Positions 9,931 through 19,644 of a stretch of DNA of 64,000 nt are shown one piece after another. A program made the position numbers and the translations under genes. Source of the stretch: Pseudomonadota bacterium (GTDB taxonomy: Bacteria > Myxococcota > Myxococcia > Myxococcales > Myxococcaceae). The notes beneath the pieces were generated by a model. It saw only the letters and a list, made by a program, of their open reading frames with translations, was not told where the DNA came from and searched no databases. Numbering within the stretch: the stretch's first letter is position 1; every line of letters begins with the position of its first letter. The stretch is taken from assembly GCA_023426545.1 (NCBI GenBank), contig JAFAAN010000016.1, forward strand, positions 62,001-126,000, in the 5' to 3' direction.

Positions 9931-12900
9931 TCAGGCGCGCCGGGACGCAGGGAGCTGCGCGAAGGCTTCGGAGGCCTTCCGCGCGATCTGGCCAAGCTCA
10001 TCCAGCGCCTGCGGGGCTGGGGGCTCCGAGCCGTGGTCCGCGACGATGAACGCCACGGCGTGGCCGTGGTTGCGGATGGCGATGACCGCCAGGTGGGCGG
10101 CCCCAGGGCCTCCCAGCGCGGCGAACAGGGCCTCGTCCTGCGCGCACTCCGGCGCACTGAAGACGCGGGGGCCCATCGACGCCATCGCCGCCTGGAGCAG
10201 CGACGGCGCTTCGAGGTCGACCTTCAGCCCGGCGACGGCATCGCTGTCACTTCCAGGCCCCCAGGCGTGCCCCACGCGCGCGAGGCCCAGGCTCTCCCCG
10301 AAGAGGAAGGCTCGCTGGAAGCGCCCCGCGCAGTACGCCAACACCACCTTGCCGAGCATGCCCTGCGTGCTCACCGCGTCGAGCGCCGCCAGGACCTGCT
10401 CCGCCGTCACGGAGGGCCCACCGGAGGCAGTGTCCGTGGACGCACTGGCCGCCGCGGCCAGGAGCGCCGTGACGACTTCCGCGGGCTCCTGACCCTGGGG
10501 CTGCCACGGCTGCTGGATGAAGTCCCAAGCAGAGGCCAGGGGCACCTCGGTGTTGGCGGGTGCGACCGCGGGGCCCTCGATGTCCACCACCCGGTCCGCC
10601 CATGTCGTCTCGGCTTCGTGGCCGATGGTTCCCGTGTCGTCTCCGCCCTGCCACCCGACGAACTCCCACGTCGAGGCGAGCTGCATCGGCTCATCGGACG
10701 CGCCGGCGGAGTCGTCCAGCTCGATGGGAGCCCTGGGCGTGGGACGGGGCGCGACAGTGGTGGATGCGCCGGGCAGTGCCTCATGACCGGCGTCATCGCC
10801 CGACCCACTCGGGGCGTCGTTGGGAGTCGCGGACGCGACGGGCGTGGTGAGCAACGCGCCGTCGTCCGCGATGACGAAACCACGAGGCTTGAGCGGCGCG
10901 ACCGCCGCCGGTGCCGAATCGGATTCAAGGCCAGCATCGTCACTCGCCTTGTCGAGCGCCGCCTCAACGTCCGAATCTTCCAGCCGCAGGCCGAACGGCT
11001 GCGTGACTTCGATCTCCGCGCGGACCTCGCTCGCTGGAGCAGACACCGCGCCCGCGGGACGTGCTTCGAGTGTTCGAGTCGTATCTTCAGCACCGCTGAA
11101 CGCGGCGGTGTCCAGATTCGGTGTCGAGAGGCTTCCGAGCGCCTCCAGCTCCGGCGCATCGGAAGACGCTGCTTCGCCGGACGACGAGGTCTCGGCTGAC
11201 GGTGGTTCGATGGGCCCCGCGTCATCGGTCGTGGACGCCGCGTTCACGCTCACGGCCTCGATGGGCGCAGGTGCGGATGCCTCCTCGCCAGTGAGTGCTT
11301 CGGGCGCGGCGGCAGCAGCCGAGTCCCGAGGTCCTGGCTGTTCGTCGCTTTTCGTCTCCGGCCGCGCCTTGTCGGAAATGCCTTCGGGCGCGTGGGCCGT
11401 AGCATCCGCGTCGGGTGTGGAAGCGAATGCTGCATCAATGCCTGCCGCCACCGCATCGCCCGGTGTGTGATGTGCAGTCGAAGCTTCCACCGATGAAGAG
11501 CCCCGGGCGTCCTCACGCTCCGCGGAGACAGGTGCGAGTATCTCGGAGCCGCTGGCATGGCCCTCGCCCGCGTTCACTGCGACCGGCAACGCGTCGGCAG
11601 ATGCCAGGGACTCATTGGGTTCGCGGTTGGCGGCTCCCGCCTCAGCAAGGCTCTCGCCAGCAGACGCAGCAGGTGGAATCGTCGGCTCAGTCGCCCCGTC
11701 TCCCAAGGACAGCGTTGTGCGCCCCAGTGCGGTGTCCGTGTCGGACGCAGCAGCGAGCACTGAAGCGCCAGTGACGGTTCCAGTGCCCTGTCCCGCTTCC
11801 GCGTCCCGCGCCTGCCTCTCGGTGGTGCCTGCGTCGACAGGCATCGACTCCGCGACCGGAAGCCCCTCGATGGAAGGCTCGGAGGCGGCATGTGCCTCGC
11901 CTTCGAGCGGCGCCTCCCTGACAAGCGCTTCAGGGGCTGGCAGTACGTGCTCGGCAGTGACGGCGTCATCCGTTGGCACCGCGGCGTCGGTTGACACAGG
12001 TCCGCTCGTAGACTCCGCGATGACTCCGGGCGTCTCGGGCGGCGCAGCAGCCTCAGGCGCGACAGCATCGCGCAGAGGTGCACCGGCACTCAGCGGCGCA
12101 GGCTCTGGCAGCGGTGAGCCACTCGCCTGGACACCCTCGATGGAAGGAGCCGCCTCGATTGAGCGACCAGCGGCTGGCCCCACCTCATCAGTCAATTCGT
12201 TCGAAGGCTCTGCGGAAGCGGCTGTCGAACTGACGGTTGCTGCTCCCGGGACAGACGCGCTTAGAGGCTCGACAGCGATTGAAAGCGCTGCTTCAAGCGC
12301 GCCCTGATGACCATCGGGAACCGGGAGGACGCCCCCCCTGGCCTCACCCTGGGCGCCTTCCTTCAGGGACTGAACCGTCTCCGAATCACCGACGTGCCGG
12401 TCACCGATTTCCGGGGCCGTGGTCGTCACGGCATGAGCACCATCTCCATCGCGCGCCACGGAATCGGATTGCGGTGCGCTGTCGCGACCAACTGCGGGCG
12501 AGGTGGACTCGATGTCCCCCTGCTCACTCGCCGCAACAGGGCTGGAGCCTGACAGTGGCTCGCTGACGGGCAGCGCTGCCTGAGCATTGGAGGCAGCCTC
12601 GTGAACCGCGCCAGTTGCCGCCAAGTCCTCCGCGGCAGCGAGCCCCTCGCTCGGCCCGGCAATGCGAGCATCTGCCTCTGGCTGCGGCTCTGTCGGCGCT
12701 CCCCCAACCTTCGCTGCCGCGTCATGCTCGGTCGTCGCGGCAGCCTCCGCAGAGCCTGTGCTTGGAGATGGCTCGACGGCCGCGTCGGCGACTCGATTGC
12801 CCGCCCGAGCGTGCGCGATGGCCGGAGCCTCGCTGAGAGGCAGCGACTGCCCCTGCGAATGCGCTGCCACATCATCCAGGGGAGGCGTTGCACGCGCGTC

Positions 12901-15726
12901 CTCGGAGGAAGCCTCGACCTGCCGTTGAGGCTGGACTTGATCCGGGGCGTCCTGCGCTGGCGAGAGCACGCCAGCTCCGGCAGTAGGTGCGGCCATCGCC
13001 CCAGGTGACGCCTGTCCATGCGCCCCCATCACCCCGGCCACACCCGGAGACACAGCCGCCTGTGGCGCCGTCGCGGCCGGAGCCTCTGTCGCCGAAGTCA
13101 GCGGCGCATCCGCCGTCCCAGGTTGCCGTAGCCCTTGGTGTGCCTGCATCGCTGGCAGCTCTGTTGCCGTAGGTGACCGTGGCGCCGGCATTCCCAGCGC
13201 CGCCGGGCGCTGTGGGCCAGTCACAGCGGGCAATCCCGAAGCCGAGGGCGGTCGCGCTCCAGGCATCCCCGGAGGCACAGGTCCCTGCGCCCCTGACACC
13301 GAAGGCATTCCTGGTGCCGAAGAAGACCGCGCTCCCATCATCCCCGGGGGAACAGGCCCGTGCGCTCCTGGAACCGAAGGCATCCCCGGTGCCGAAGGTG
13401 GCCGCGCCCCAACCATCCCCGGCGGCACCGATGCCTGCGCCCCAGGAACCGAGGGCAATCCCGTGGCCGAAGACGGCCGCGCCCCCGTCCACCCCGGAGG
13501 CACCGATGCCTGCGCCCCAGGAACCGAAGGCATTCCCGTTGCGGAAGGCCGCCGCGCTTCCGTCATCCCCGGAGGCATCGCCCCCTGTGGACCGGGTACT
13601 GCCGGAAGTCCTGTCGCAGAGGGCGGCCTCGCCCCGTGTGGACCTGGGGGCACCGCCCCCGGCGGCACCGAACCATGGGTCCCAGGCACCGGAGCCGACC
13701 GGGTTGCCGAAGGTGGCCGCGCTCCAGCCATTCCAGGTGGCACGGGCCCATGAACTCCAGGCGCCGCGGAGGGAGGTCGCGCGCCCGAAGCACTGGGGGG
13801 CACAGGCCCCTGCGCCCCTGGCATTGAGGGAAGCCCTGTCGCCAAAGGAGGCCGCGCGCCAGTCATCCCCGGAGGCACCGGCCCCTGCATTCCTGGCACC
13901 GAGGGCATTCCCATGGCCGAAGGCGGCCGAGCCCCCGTCATCCCAGGCGGCACGCCCCCTTGTGGACCGGCCACCGCCGGAATTCCCGTCGCAGAAGGCG
14001 GCCGTCCCCCCCTCATTCCAGGCGGGACCGCCTCCTGCTGCACAGGCGCTGCGGTCGCAGGTGGCCGCGCTCCCGCCATACCTGGAGGCACCGGGCCACG
14101 CGGTCCGGGTGCCGCCGGCAGACCTGTTCCGGAAGGCGTTCGTACTCCCGGCGCCCCCGGAGGCACGGGGGTCTGGAAGCCAGGCGCGGCATGTCCGCTC
14201 GCACCTGATGGCCGCGTGCTCACCATTCCGGGCGGCACCGGCCCTCCAGCGCCATGCGGAGGCCGAGCGCCCAGCGTCCCGGGAGGCACCACCCCATATG
14301 CAGCGGGAGCGGCAGGGCCACCCGCTGGGGGCGCCCCCGTCATGCCCGGCATCACCTGCCCCGTCGCCCCGGGAACAGCGCGTGCTCCGGTGCCCGGCGC
14401 TCCGGACAACGCGGCCGCACCAGTCGAGGAAGGCGGCCGAGCCCCCAACATCCCCGGCGGCACGGCCCCCGGTGAGCCGGACGCCACAGGAAGACCCGCC
14501 GCAGGAGGAGTCCGCCCCCCCGGCATTCCCGGAGGCACAGGCGCAGGTGCTCCCGGCGGAGACGAGGGTCTCGCGACCATCCCCGGAGGCCCGCCATGGC
14601 CCGCCGCCCCGCCAGCTTGCCCTGCCGCAGGCATCTCGTTGGGCCCCCCCACTGCCGATGCCTGAGCGCCACCTGCATGCCGCGCCGCAAGGCCCGGCGG
14701 CGGTGCCCCGACACCATCCGTGGACCCAGCGGCCGCGAGCGGTGCATCCCCAGCGTCCTCCAGCACGGAGACGCCCTCCTCGATGACCTCCCCCTCCTCC
14801 AGAAGCTCCCCCTCCTCGATGAGGTCAATCTCCTCCGCGGGGTCCGGCGTCATCGCAAGCGAAGCCGGCGCCTCGGCTCGCGGCGTCTCGGGAGGCGTGA
14901 GTCGAGGCGGCGTAACGGCGTGCCCCCCAAGTGGGCTCGCCGCCAGAACGGGAGGCGTCGCGACCTCGGATGTCACCACGCCTGGCCCGCCGCCCGCGCC
15001 GAAATCGCCCGTCGCCCCGGACGGCGCGGAGTCCAGCGGATGCGCGCTCCCGGTGGCGTCCGGCGTCCACTGCACCGCGCTGGCATCCGCGGCGTCCGTC
15101 TCCGGGTCGTCCCCACTGAGGTACTGCCCCGGTGCCAATCCACCGAAGATCCCCTCCGCTTCCGCGCGCCCCGGCGCGGGAGACGGTGACGGCATGCCCA
15201 ATCCCGCGGGCGGCAAGGGAACTTCCAGGTGGTGCGCGGCGGTCTCCGTTCGCCTCGGACGCTTCGTGGCGGCCATGTGGATGAACCGCGTCTCGCGCTT
15301 GATGCCGTAGCGCGTCTCCTGGAAGTGGAACAGGCGCAGCTCCGGCGAGACGTAGGGGACGATGCGCAGGCCGGTGATGAAGCCCAGCGCATCCGCGTGC
15401 TCGATTTCCTGAGGGCTGGCCATGGCCACCTTCAGCCGCCGCCCCTCCTGCGCCAGCGGGAACGCCTGGTGCTTCTCCGCCATCGCGGCGGGCAGCAGTT
15501 GGAGCACGGCGTCCGGCGCGGCTTCGAAGTCCGCTTCTTGCGCCACCGGATAGCGGAACATCTCCCCCAGCACCATGGCCAGGGTGTCGATGTCGAGGAT
15601 GTCCAGCTCGACAAGGTTGGAGCCCAACCGACCGCCGTAGATGAGCTGGGCCCGGAGGGCCTCGTCGAGCTGCGCCTGCGTGATGAGGCCCTTGCGGACC
15701 AGGATCGCTCCAAGCTTTTCGGCCAT
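9931..15726 (-). CDS. Giant MshEN-domain protein with Pro/Gly repeats and GAF-like C-terminus
   Basis: 1931 residues. Residues 1-155 form an MshEN/GspE N-terminal domain (LGAILVRKGLITQAQLDEALRAQ; LVELDILDIDTLAMVLGEMF; FPLAQEGRRLKVAMASP), a fold that in other proteins binds c-di-GMP or an inner-membrane partner of secretion ATPases. There is no ATPase domain. Residues about 382-858 are tandem units of about 25 residues of the type GMPSVPGAQGPVPPGMTGARPPSAT. Then about 900 residues rich in A, E, S, D and P, with no clear fold, lead to a globular tail (about 1750-1931: MLGKVVLAYCAGRFQRAFLF... AVIAIRNHGHAVAFIVADHG) that resembles a GAF-like domain. The ends fit a signal-sensing or scaffold protein; the middle is intrinsically disordered. 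No signal peptide or membrane helix is evident. Confidence 0.85.
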   Translation of the reverse strand: MAEKLGAILVRKGLITQAQLDEALRAQLIYGGRLGSNLVELDILDIDTLAMVLGEMFRYPVAQEADFEAAPDAVLQLLPAAMAEKHQAFPLAQEGRRLKVAMASPQEIEHADALGFITGLRIVPYVSPELRLFHFQETRYGIKRETRFIHMAATKRPRRTETAAHHLEVPLPPAGLGMPSPSPAPGRAEAEGIFGGLAPGQYLSGDDPETDAADASAVQWTPDATGSAHPLDSAPSGATGDFGAGGGPGVVTSEVATPPVLAASPLGGHAVTPPRLTPPETPRAEAPASLAMTPDPAEEIDLIEEGELLEEGEVIEEGVSVLEDAGDAPLAAAGSTDGVGAPPPGLAARHAGGAQASAVGGPNEMPAAGQAGGAAGHGGPPGMVARPSSPPGAPAPVPPGMPGGRTPPAAGLPVASGSPGAVPPGMLGARPPSSTGAAALSGAPGTGARAVPGATGQVMPGMTGAPPAGGPAAPAAYGVVPPGTLGARPPHGAGGPVPPGMVSTRPSGASGHAAPGFQTPVPPGAPGVRTPSGTGLPAAPGPRGPVPPGMAGARPPATAAPVQQEAVPPGMRGGRPPSATGIPAVAGPQGGVPPGMTGARPPSAMGMPSVPGMQGPVPPGMTGARPPLATGLPSMPGAQGPVPPSASGARPPSAAPGVHGPVPPGMAGARPPSATRSAPVPGTHGSVPPGAVPPGPHGARPPSATGLPAVPGPQGAMPPGMTEARRPSATGMPSVPGAQASVPPGWTGARPSSATGLPSVPGAQASVPPGMVGARPPSAPGMPSVPGAHGPVPPGMMGARSSSAPGMPSVSGAQGPVPPGMPGARPPSASGLPAVTGPQRPAALGMPAPRSPTATELPAMQAHQGLRQPGTADAPLTSATEAPAATAPQAAVSPGVAGVMGAHGQASPGAMAAPTAGAGVLSPAQDAPDQVQPQRQVEASSEDARATPPLDDVAAHSQGQSLPLSEAPAIAHARAGNRVADAAVEPSPSTGSAEAAATTEHDAAAKVGGAPTEPQPEADARIAGPSEGLAAAEDLAATGAVHEAASNAQAALPVSEPLSGSSPVAASEQGDIESTSPAVGRDSAPQSDSVARDGDGAHAVTTTAPEIGDRHVGDSETVQSLKEGAQGEARGGVLPVPDGHQGALEAALSIAVEPLSASVPGAATVSSTAASAEPSNELTDEVGPAAGRSIEAAPSIEGVQASGSPLPEPAPLSAGAPLRDAVAPEAAAPPETPGVIAESTSGPVSTDAAVPTDDAVTAEHVLPAPEALVREAPLEGEAHAASEPSIEGLPVAESMPVDAGTTERQARDAEAGQGTGTVTGASVLAAASDTDTALGRTTLSLGDGATEPTIPPAASAGESLAEAGAANREPNESLASADALPVAVNAGEGHASGSEILAPVSAEREDARGSSSVEASTAHHTPGDAVAAGIDAAFASTPDADATAHAPEGISDKARPETKSDEQPGPRDSAAAAAPEALTGEEASAPAPIEAVSVNAASTTDDAGPIEPPSAETSSSGEAASSDAPELEALGSLSTPNLDTAAFSGAEDTTRTLEARPAGAVSAPASEVRAEIEVTQPFGLRLEDSDVEAALDKASDDAGLESDSAPAAVAPLKPRGFVIADDGALLTTPVASATPNDAPSGSGDDAGHEALPGASTTVAPRPTPRAPIELDDSAGASDEPMQLASTWEFVGWQGGDDTGTIGHEAETTWADRVVDIEGPAVAPANTEVPLASAWDFIQQPWQPQGQEPAEVVTALLAAAASASTDTASGGPSVTAEQVLAALDAVSTQGMLGKVVLAYCAGRFQRAFLFGESLGLARVGHAWGPGSDSDAVAGLKVDLEAPSLLQAAMASMGPRVFSAPECAQDEALFAALGGPGAAHLAVIAIRNHGHAVAFIVADHGSEPPAPQALDELGQIARKASEAFAQLPASRRA
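13150..14580 (-). repeat. Tandem about 75-bp repeats encoding Pro/Gly-rich units
   Basis: About 1.4 kb inside the MshEN gene codes for imperfect 25-residue units with conserved VPPGM and GARPPSA cores, at least fifteen to twenty copies with drift and a few shortened units. The boundaries are approximate. The best-conserved copies are in the middle (about 13250-13900). Confidence 0.8.
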
Positions 15727-16032
15727 GTCCCGCGGATTCTAGACGGCTTCTCCGGGCCTGAGACGCCCCTCCACGCCCCGAGTACACCGGTCAGCCCGAC
15801 CGACCGCACCAGAGGCATCGGTCACCGTCGCTCCACGTGAACCCCGTGGCCTCGGTGTCCTGTCCGCCCCACCGGCGCGAAGGGCCTCCGCCACCTTCAC
15901 AATCCGTGAATTCGTAATTCTTCAACGACGCGGCTCCGCCTCCAAGGCCCGGCAATCACTCAGGATTGCCAGAAAGACCGGCTATAACTGGGAGTGCAGT
16001 CAAGGCAGTGGACCTCACGCCCAGGAGAGTCA
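15727..16032. other. Divergent promoter region between the MshEN gene and the protease gene
   Basis: 306 bases without a gene. An inverted repeat GAATT-CGT-AATTC at 15908-15920 lies in an AT-rich patch and could be a promoter or operator element for the protease gene. An AGGAGAG ribosome-binding site lies just before 16033. Nothing else stands out. Confidence 0.5.
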
Positions 16033-17964
16033 ATGAAACGCATCCAACTCGCATGTCTCGTCACGGCGCTGCTTGGCAGCGCCTCCGCGACGCTGGCCTC
16101 GGAGCCGGTGTGCCGCCAGGCCGAACCGTCCCCGGCGTCCCAGCGCGCCACGAAGGTGGGCGAGGACGTCTTCCGGCGCTTCGAGTCAGCCCACCCGTAC
16201 GCGACCACGCACATCCGTGCCTCGGACGGGCCCGTCCACACGGACGTCATCACCCACCCGGGCGCGGCGTACATCGCGCCGCACTTCGAGCGCCTGGACC
16301 TGGAGGACGGGGACTTCGTCGTGGTGCGCTCGCCGGATGGCACACGCGCGTGGAAGTACGACAACTCGCACGCGACGGCCCGCGCCGGCTTCTGGGCCAT
16401 CCACATCCCCGGCGACACGGCCATCATCGAGCTGCACAGCCGAGACAGCGTCAATCGCCGCGGCATCCTCAACAAGCACGGCTACTCCATCGACCGGTAC
16501 GCGCGTGGCTACTCGAACGAGGAGATGGGGCTGGCCAGCGAGAACAAGGCGCTGTGCGGTCCGGACGACTCGCAGTGGGCGCCCTGCTACGCCTCCAGCG
16601 ACCCCGCCATCTACGGCCGCGCCCGTCCGGTGGCGCGCCTGCTCATCAACGGCTCCAGCGCGTGCACCGGCTGGCTCGTGGGCAGCCAGGGCCACCTGAT
16701 GACCAACCAGCACTGCGTGGGCACGGCCAGCGAGGCGCAGAACACCAGCTATGAGTTCATGGCGGAAGGCGCCAGCTGCTCCACGAGCTGCGCGAGCTGG
16801 TTCGGCTGCCCCGGCAGCGTCATCGCGGGCGGCACGCTGGTGAAGGTCGACGCCCCGCGCGACTACGCGCTCATCCAGCTCTCGCAGAACCCCGTCAACA
16901 CCTACGGCTACCTGCAGCTTCGCGCGTCCGGCGCGGTGGTGAACGAGCGCATCTACGTGCCGCAGCACGCGGCCGGACACGGAAAGAAGATCGCCGTGCG
17001 CTCCACGCACGCCCGGGATGAGTCCGGCTTCGCCGAGATCTACAGCCTGAACGAGCCCTCCTGCCAATCGGGTGGCCCCAATGACGTGGGTTACTACGCG
17101 GACACGCAGGGTGGCTCGTCCGGCTCGCCCGTCATCGGCCACTCCGACAACCTGGTGGTCGCCCTGCACCACTGCGCCAACTGCCCCAACCGCGGCGTGC
17201 CCATCGAAGCGGTCATCAGTCACCTGGGCACCAGCCTGCCCCAGTGCGCGCTGCCCGCCGCCGGCTGCCCGGACACCAACGGCAACGGCGAGCCGCCGCC
17301 GCCCCCTCCGCCGCCGCCGGAGAACTCGTTCGACTTCAACGCCACCAACACCAACAGCGCCCAGCAGAACACCACCAACCACGTCATCGCGCTGACCGCG
17401 GGCCAGACGCTCACCGTGGCGACCTGCGGCCTGACGGGCGCGAACTTCAGCGGGGATACCTACCTGCGCCTGCGCAACGCCGCCGGCACCGAGGTGGCCG
17501 CCAACGACGACGCGTGCGGCGGACGGGGCTCCAGCATCACCTTCACCGCCACCACCAGCGGCAACCACGAGGTCCGCGCGGGCTGCTACTCCAGCGGAAC
17601 CTGCAGCGGCCGTGTCGTGTGGGAGATCTCCGGTGGCTCCACCGGTCCCACCAGCGGCAGCTTCAGCTTCAACGCCACCAACACCAACAGCGCCCAGCAG
17701 AACACCGTCAACGGCAACGTCACCATCGCCGCGGGCAAGACGCTCACCGTGGCCACCTGCGGCCTGACGGGCGCGTCCTTCACCGGCGACACCTACCTGC
17801 GGCTCTTCAACGGCGCTACGCAGGCGGCCGCCAATGACGACGCGTGCGGCGGCCGGGGCTCCAGCCTGACGTACACCTCGCCCACCGCCACCACCCTGCA
17901 GATTCGCGCCGGCTGCTACTCCAGCACCACGTGCTCCGGCACCGTGGTGTGGAACATCCAGTAG
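16033..17964 (+). CDS. Secreted trypsin-like serine endopeptidase with two C-terminal beta domains
   Basis: 643 residues. The start ATG at 16033 has AGGAGAG ahead and gives a clean signal peptide (MKRIQLACLVTALLGSASATLA); an in-frame start 13 codons earlier lacks this. Residues about 30-200 look like a propeptide. The catalytic domain has His227 (TNQHC), Asp277 (DYALIQL) and Ser363 in GGSSGSP, the pattern of lysyl-endopeptidase-type S1 proteases, with many cysteines suggesting disulphides. A Gly/Pro linker (PPPPPPPP) leads to two nearly identical domains of about 105 residues (FNATNTNSAQQNT...DTYLRL...NDDACGGRGSS...AGCYSS), probably PPC-type beta sandwiches that are removed or aid secretion or substrate binding. 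Likely used in predation or protein feeding. Confidence 0.9.
   Translation: MKRIQLACLVTALLGSASATLASEPVCRQAEPSPASQRATKVGEDVFRRFESAHPYATTHIRASDGPVHTDVITHPGAAYIAPHFERLDLEDGDFVVVRSPDGTRAWKYDNSHATARAGFWAIHIPGDTAIIELHSRDSVNRRGILNKHGYSIDRYARGYSNEEMGLASENKALCGPDDSQWAPCYASSDPAIYGRARPVARLLINGSSACTGWLVGSQGHLMTNQHCVGTASEAQNTSYEFMAEGASCSTSCASWFGCPGSVIAGGTLVKVDAPRDYALIQLSQNPVNTYGYLQLRASGAVVNERIYVPQHAAGHGKKIAVRSTHARDESGFAEIYSLNEPSCQSGGPNDVGYYADTQGGSSGSPVIGHSDNLVVALHHCANCPNRGVPIEAVISHLGTSLPQCALPAAGCPDTNGNGEPPPPPPPPPENSFDFNATNTNSAQQNTTNHVIALTAGQTLTVATCGLTGANFSGDTYLRLRNAAGTEVAANDDACGGRGSSITFTATTSGNHEVRAGCYSSGTCSGRVVWEISGGSTGPTSGSFSFNATNTNSAQQNTVNGNVTIAAGKTLTVATCGLTGASFTGDTYLRLFNGATQAAANDDACGGRGSSLTYTSPTATTLQIRAGCYSSTTCSGTVVWNIQ
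17335..17706 (+). repeat. Internal duplication in the protease gene
   Basis: A perfect 39-base direct repeat occurs at 17335-17373 and 17668-17706, marking the start of each C-terminal domain. The identity continues at lower level through both domains (GCGACCTGCGGCCTGACGGG-type stretches), showing a recent tandem domain duplication. Confidence 0.85.
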
Positions 17965-17991
17965 CGTCCGCGCGAGGACGTGCACACCCGG

Positions 17992-18025
17992 GCCCGGGCC
18001 GTGGCCACACCGCCACCGCCCGGGC
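17992..18025. terminator. Hairpin between convergent protease and wbaP genes
   Basis: An 8-bp outer stem (GCCCGGGC with GCCCGGGC), one C-C mismatch, then a 5-bp inner stem (GTGGC with GCCAC) and a 6-base loop. It fills the 67-base gap between the ends of two convergent genes. Confidence 0.6.
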
Positions 18026-18031
18026 TCGCGG

Positions 18032-19426
18032 TCAGTAGGCGTTCTTCGAGAGGAAGCCGCCCAGCGCCGTGCGGATGAGGATCTTCAGGTCCATCAGCAG
18101 CGACCAGTTCTCGATGTAGTACAGGTCGTACTCGATGCGCTTCTCGATGCACGTCTGCCCGCGCAGGCCGTTGATCTGCGCCCAGCCGGTGATGCCCGCC
18201 TTCACCTTGTGCCGCAGGTGGTAGCGGGGAATCTGCCGCTTGAACTCCTCGATGAAGACGGGGCGCTCGGGGCGCGGCCCCACCAGGCTCATGTCGCCGC
18301 GCAGGACGTTGAAAAACTGAGGCAGCTCGTCCAGCGAGTACTTGCGCAGGAACGTGCCAATCACCGTGCGGCGCGGGTCGTCGGGCCGGGCCATCATCGC
18401 CCCGCCGTGCTCGGCGTCGATGCGCATGGTGCGGAACTTGAGGATGGGAAAGGTGCGCCCGTCCATGCCCATGCGCTCCTGGCGGTACAGCATGGGCCCG
18501 CGGCTCGTGAGGCGCACCGCCAGCGCGGTGGCCAGCATGAGCGGCGAGGTGATGAGGATGGCCAGCAGCGAGAAGAGGATGTCGAAGGCGCGCTTCGCCA
18601 CGCGGCTCCAGCCCTCCATCGGGTCGCCCTGGAGCCGGATGATGGGCAGGCCGCCGAACTCCTCGAGGCCCCCATAGAGCGTGATGTACTGGTACAGGTC
18701 CGGCACCACGCGCACATCCACGGTGCGCAGCGCCAGCTTGTCCATCAGGCCCTTCACGTGCGCGTGGCCCTCCAGGGGCAGCGCGAGGATGACCTGGTCC
18801 ACCGGCTGGGCGTCCAGCACCTCGTTCACCTGGTCCACGTGGCCGATGACGCGCACGCCGCCCACGTACTGGCCCACCTTCTCCTGGTGCAGCGTCAGCA
18901 CGCCCGTCACCCGGAAGCCCAGCTCGCGGTGGTGCTCCACCGTCTTGATGACCCGCTGCCCCAGGTCCCCCGCGCCGATGACGAGGATGGACTTGAGGTT
19001 GTGGCCCCGGCGGCGGATCTCACTCAGGACGTAGCGGAACACCAGCCGGCTGCACGTCACCAGCGCGAAGGCATAGACGATGAAGATGGCCAGCGTGAGG
19101 CGCGAGTACCGCTCACGGATGAAGTACGTCACCGCCACCAGGATGAGCGCCGCGGTGATGGTGGACTTGAAGACCTCGAAGACCTCGCCCGTGTTCGTCC
19201 GGGAGCGGTTGGTGCCGTACAGCCGCGACTGATGAAAGGTCACCGGGAAGATGACGAGCACCATCAGCAGCGAGAAGAACGAATCGCTCCAGGGCGGAAT
19301 CCCCTCGGTGACAGGGACGATGCCGGAGAACCGGGTGGCGTACGCCAGCACGAAGGCCAGCGCGAGCATCACCATGTCGGCGACGACCTTGATCGATGTG
19401 TAGAAACGCTGGAGACGACTGAACAC
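18032..19426 (-). CDS. wbaP: Polyprenyl-phosphate hexose-1-phosphate transferase starting O-antigen synthesis
   Basis: 464 residues of the WbaP/WcaJ class: transfer of a sugar-1-phosphate from a UDP-sugar to undecaprenyl phosphate at the inner membrane. Residues 1-130 hold four or five membrane helices; a Rossmann-like CoA_binding_3 domain follows (SILVIGAGDLGQRVIKTV). The C-terminal catalytic domain from about 270 has FRTMRIDAEHGG, LRKYSLDELPQFFNVLRGDMSLVGPRPERP and KVKAGITGWAQINGLRG, with the Asp-Glu pair of the family. AGGAG lies ahead of the ATG at 19426. The neighbours (two glycosyltransferases and a WaaL-type ligase) match, from memory, the M. xanthus locus where the gene is called wbaP; substrate specificity (Gal or Glc) cannot be read from the sequence. 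Confidence 0.88.
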   Translation of the reverse strand: MFSRLQRFYTSIKVVADMVMLALAFVLAYATRFSGIVPVTEGIPPWSDSFFSLLMVLVIFPVTFHQSRLYGTNRSRTNTGEVFEVFKSTITAALILVAVTYFIRERYSRLTLAIFIVYAFALVTCSRLVFRYVLSEIRRRGHNLKSILVIGAGDLGQRVIKTVEHHRELGFRVTGVLTLHQEKVGQYVGGVRVIGHVDQVNEVLDAQPVDQVILALPLEGHAHVKGLMDKLALRTVDVRVVPDLYQYITLYGGLEEFGGLPIIRLQGDPMEGWSRVAKRAFDILFSLLAILITSPLMLATALAVRLTSRGPMLYRQERMGMDGRTFPILKFRTMRIDAEHGGAMMARPDDPRRTVIGTFLRKYSLDELPQFFNVLRGDMSLVGPRPERPVFIEEFKRQIPRYHLRHKVKAGITGWAQINGLRGQTCIEKRIEYDLYYIENWSLLMDLKILIRTALGGFLSKNAY

Positions 19427-19644
19427 CGCGGTACTCCTGTGGCGTGATCAACGGGTGGCCACCCCGGTGCAAGACTCGCGCCCTCAGTCCGCGGACGTCT
19501 GCCTTGCCCAACCCCGTTTGACGGCCGCGGTTGCTAGCACGAAAAAAACCGTGAAAACAATGGGTTGTGACTGCCCCTCACTCCTATGCAAGGGCAGCGT
19601 CAGGCGTTGGACCACGGAAGACAGAGGCAGGAGTGACAGCGGAG

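Noticed and set aside
13173..14786. 537-codon plus-strand frame across the MshEN repeat region
   Set aside because: It is the antisense of a repetitive GC-rich gene; the sequence is P/A/R-rich without a fold, and the minus-strand frame has clear domains at both ends.
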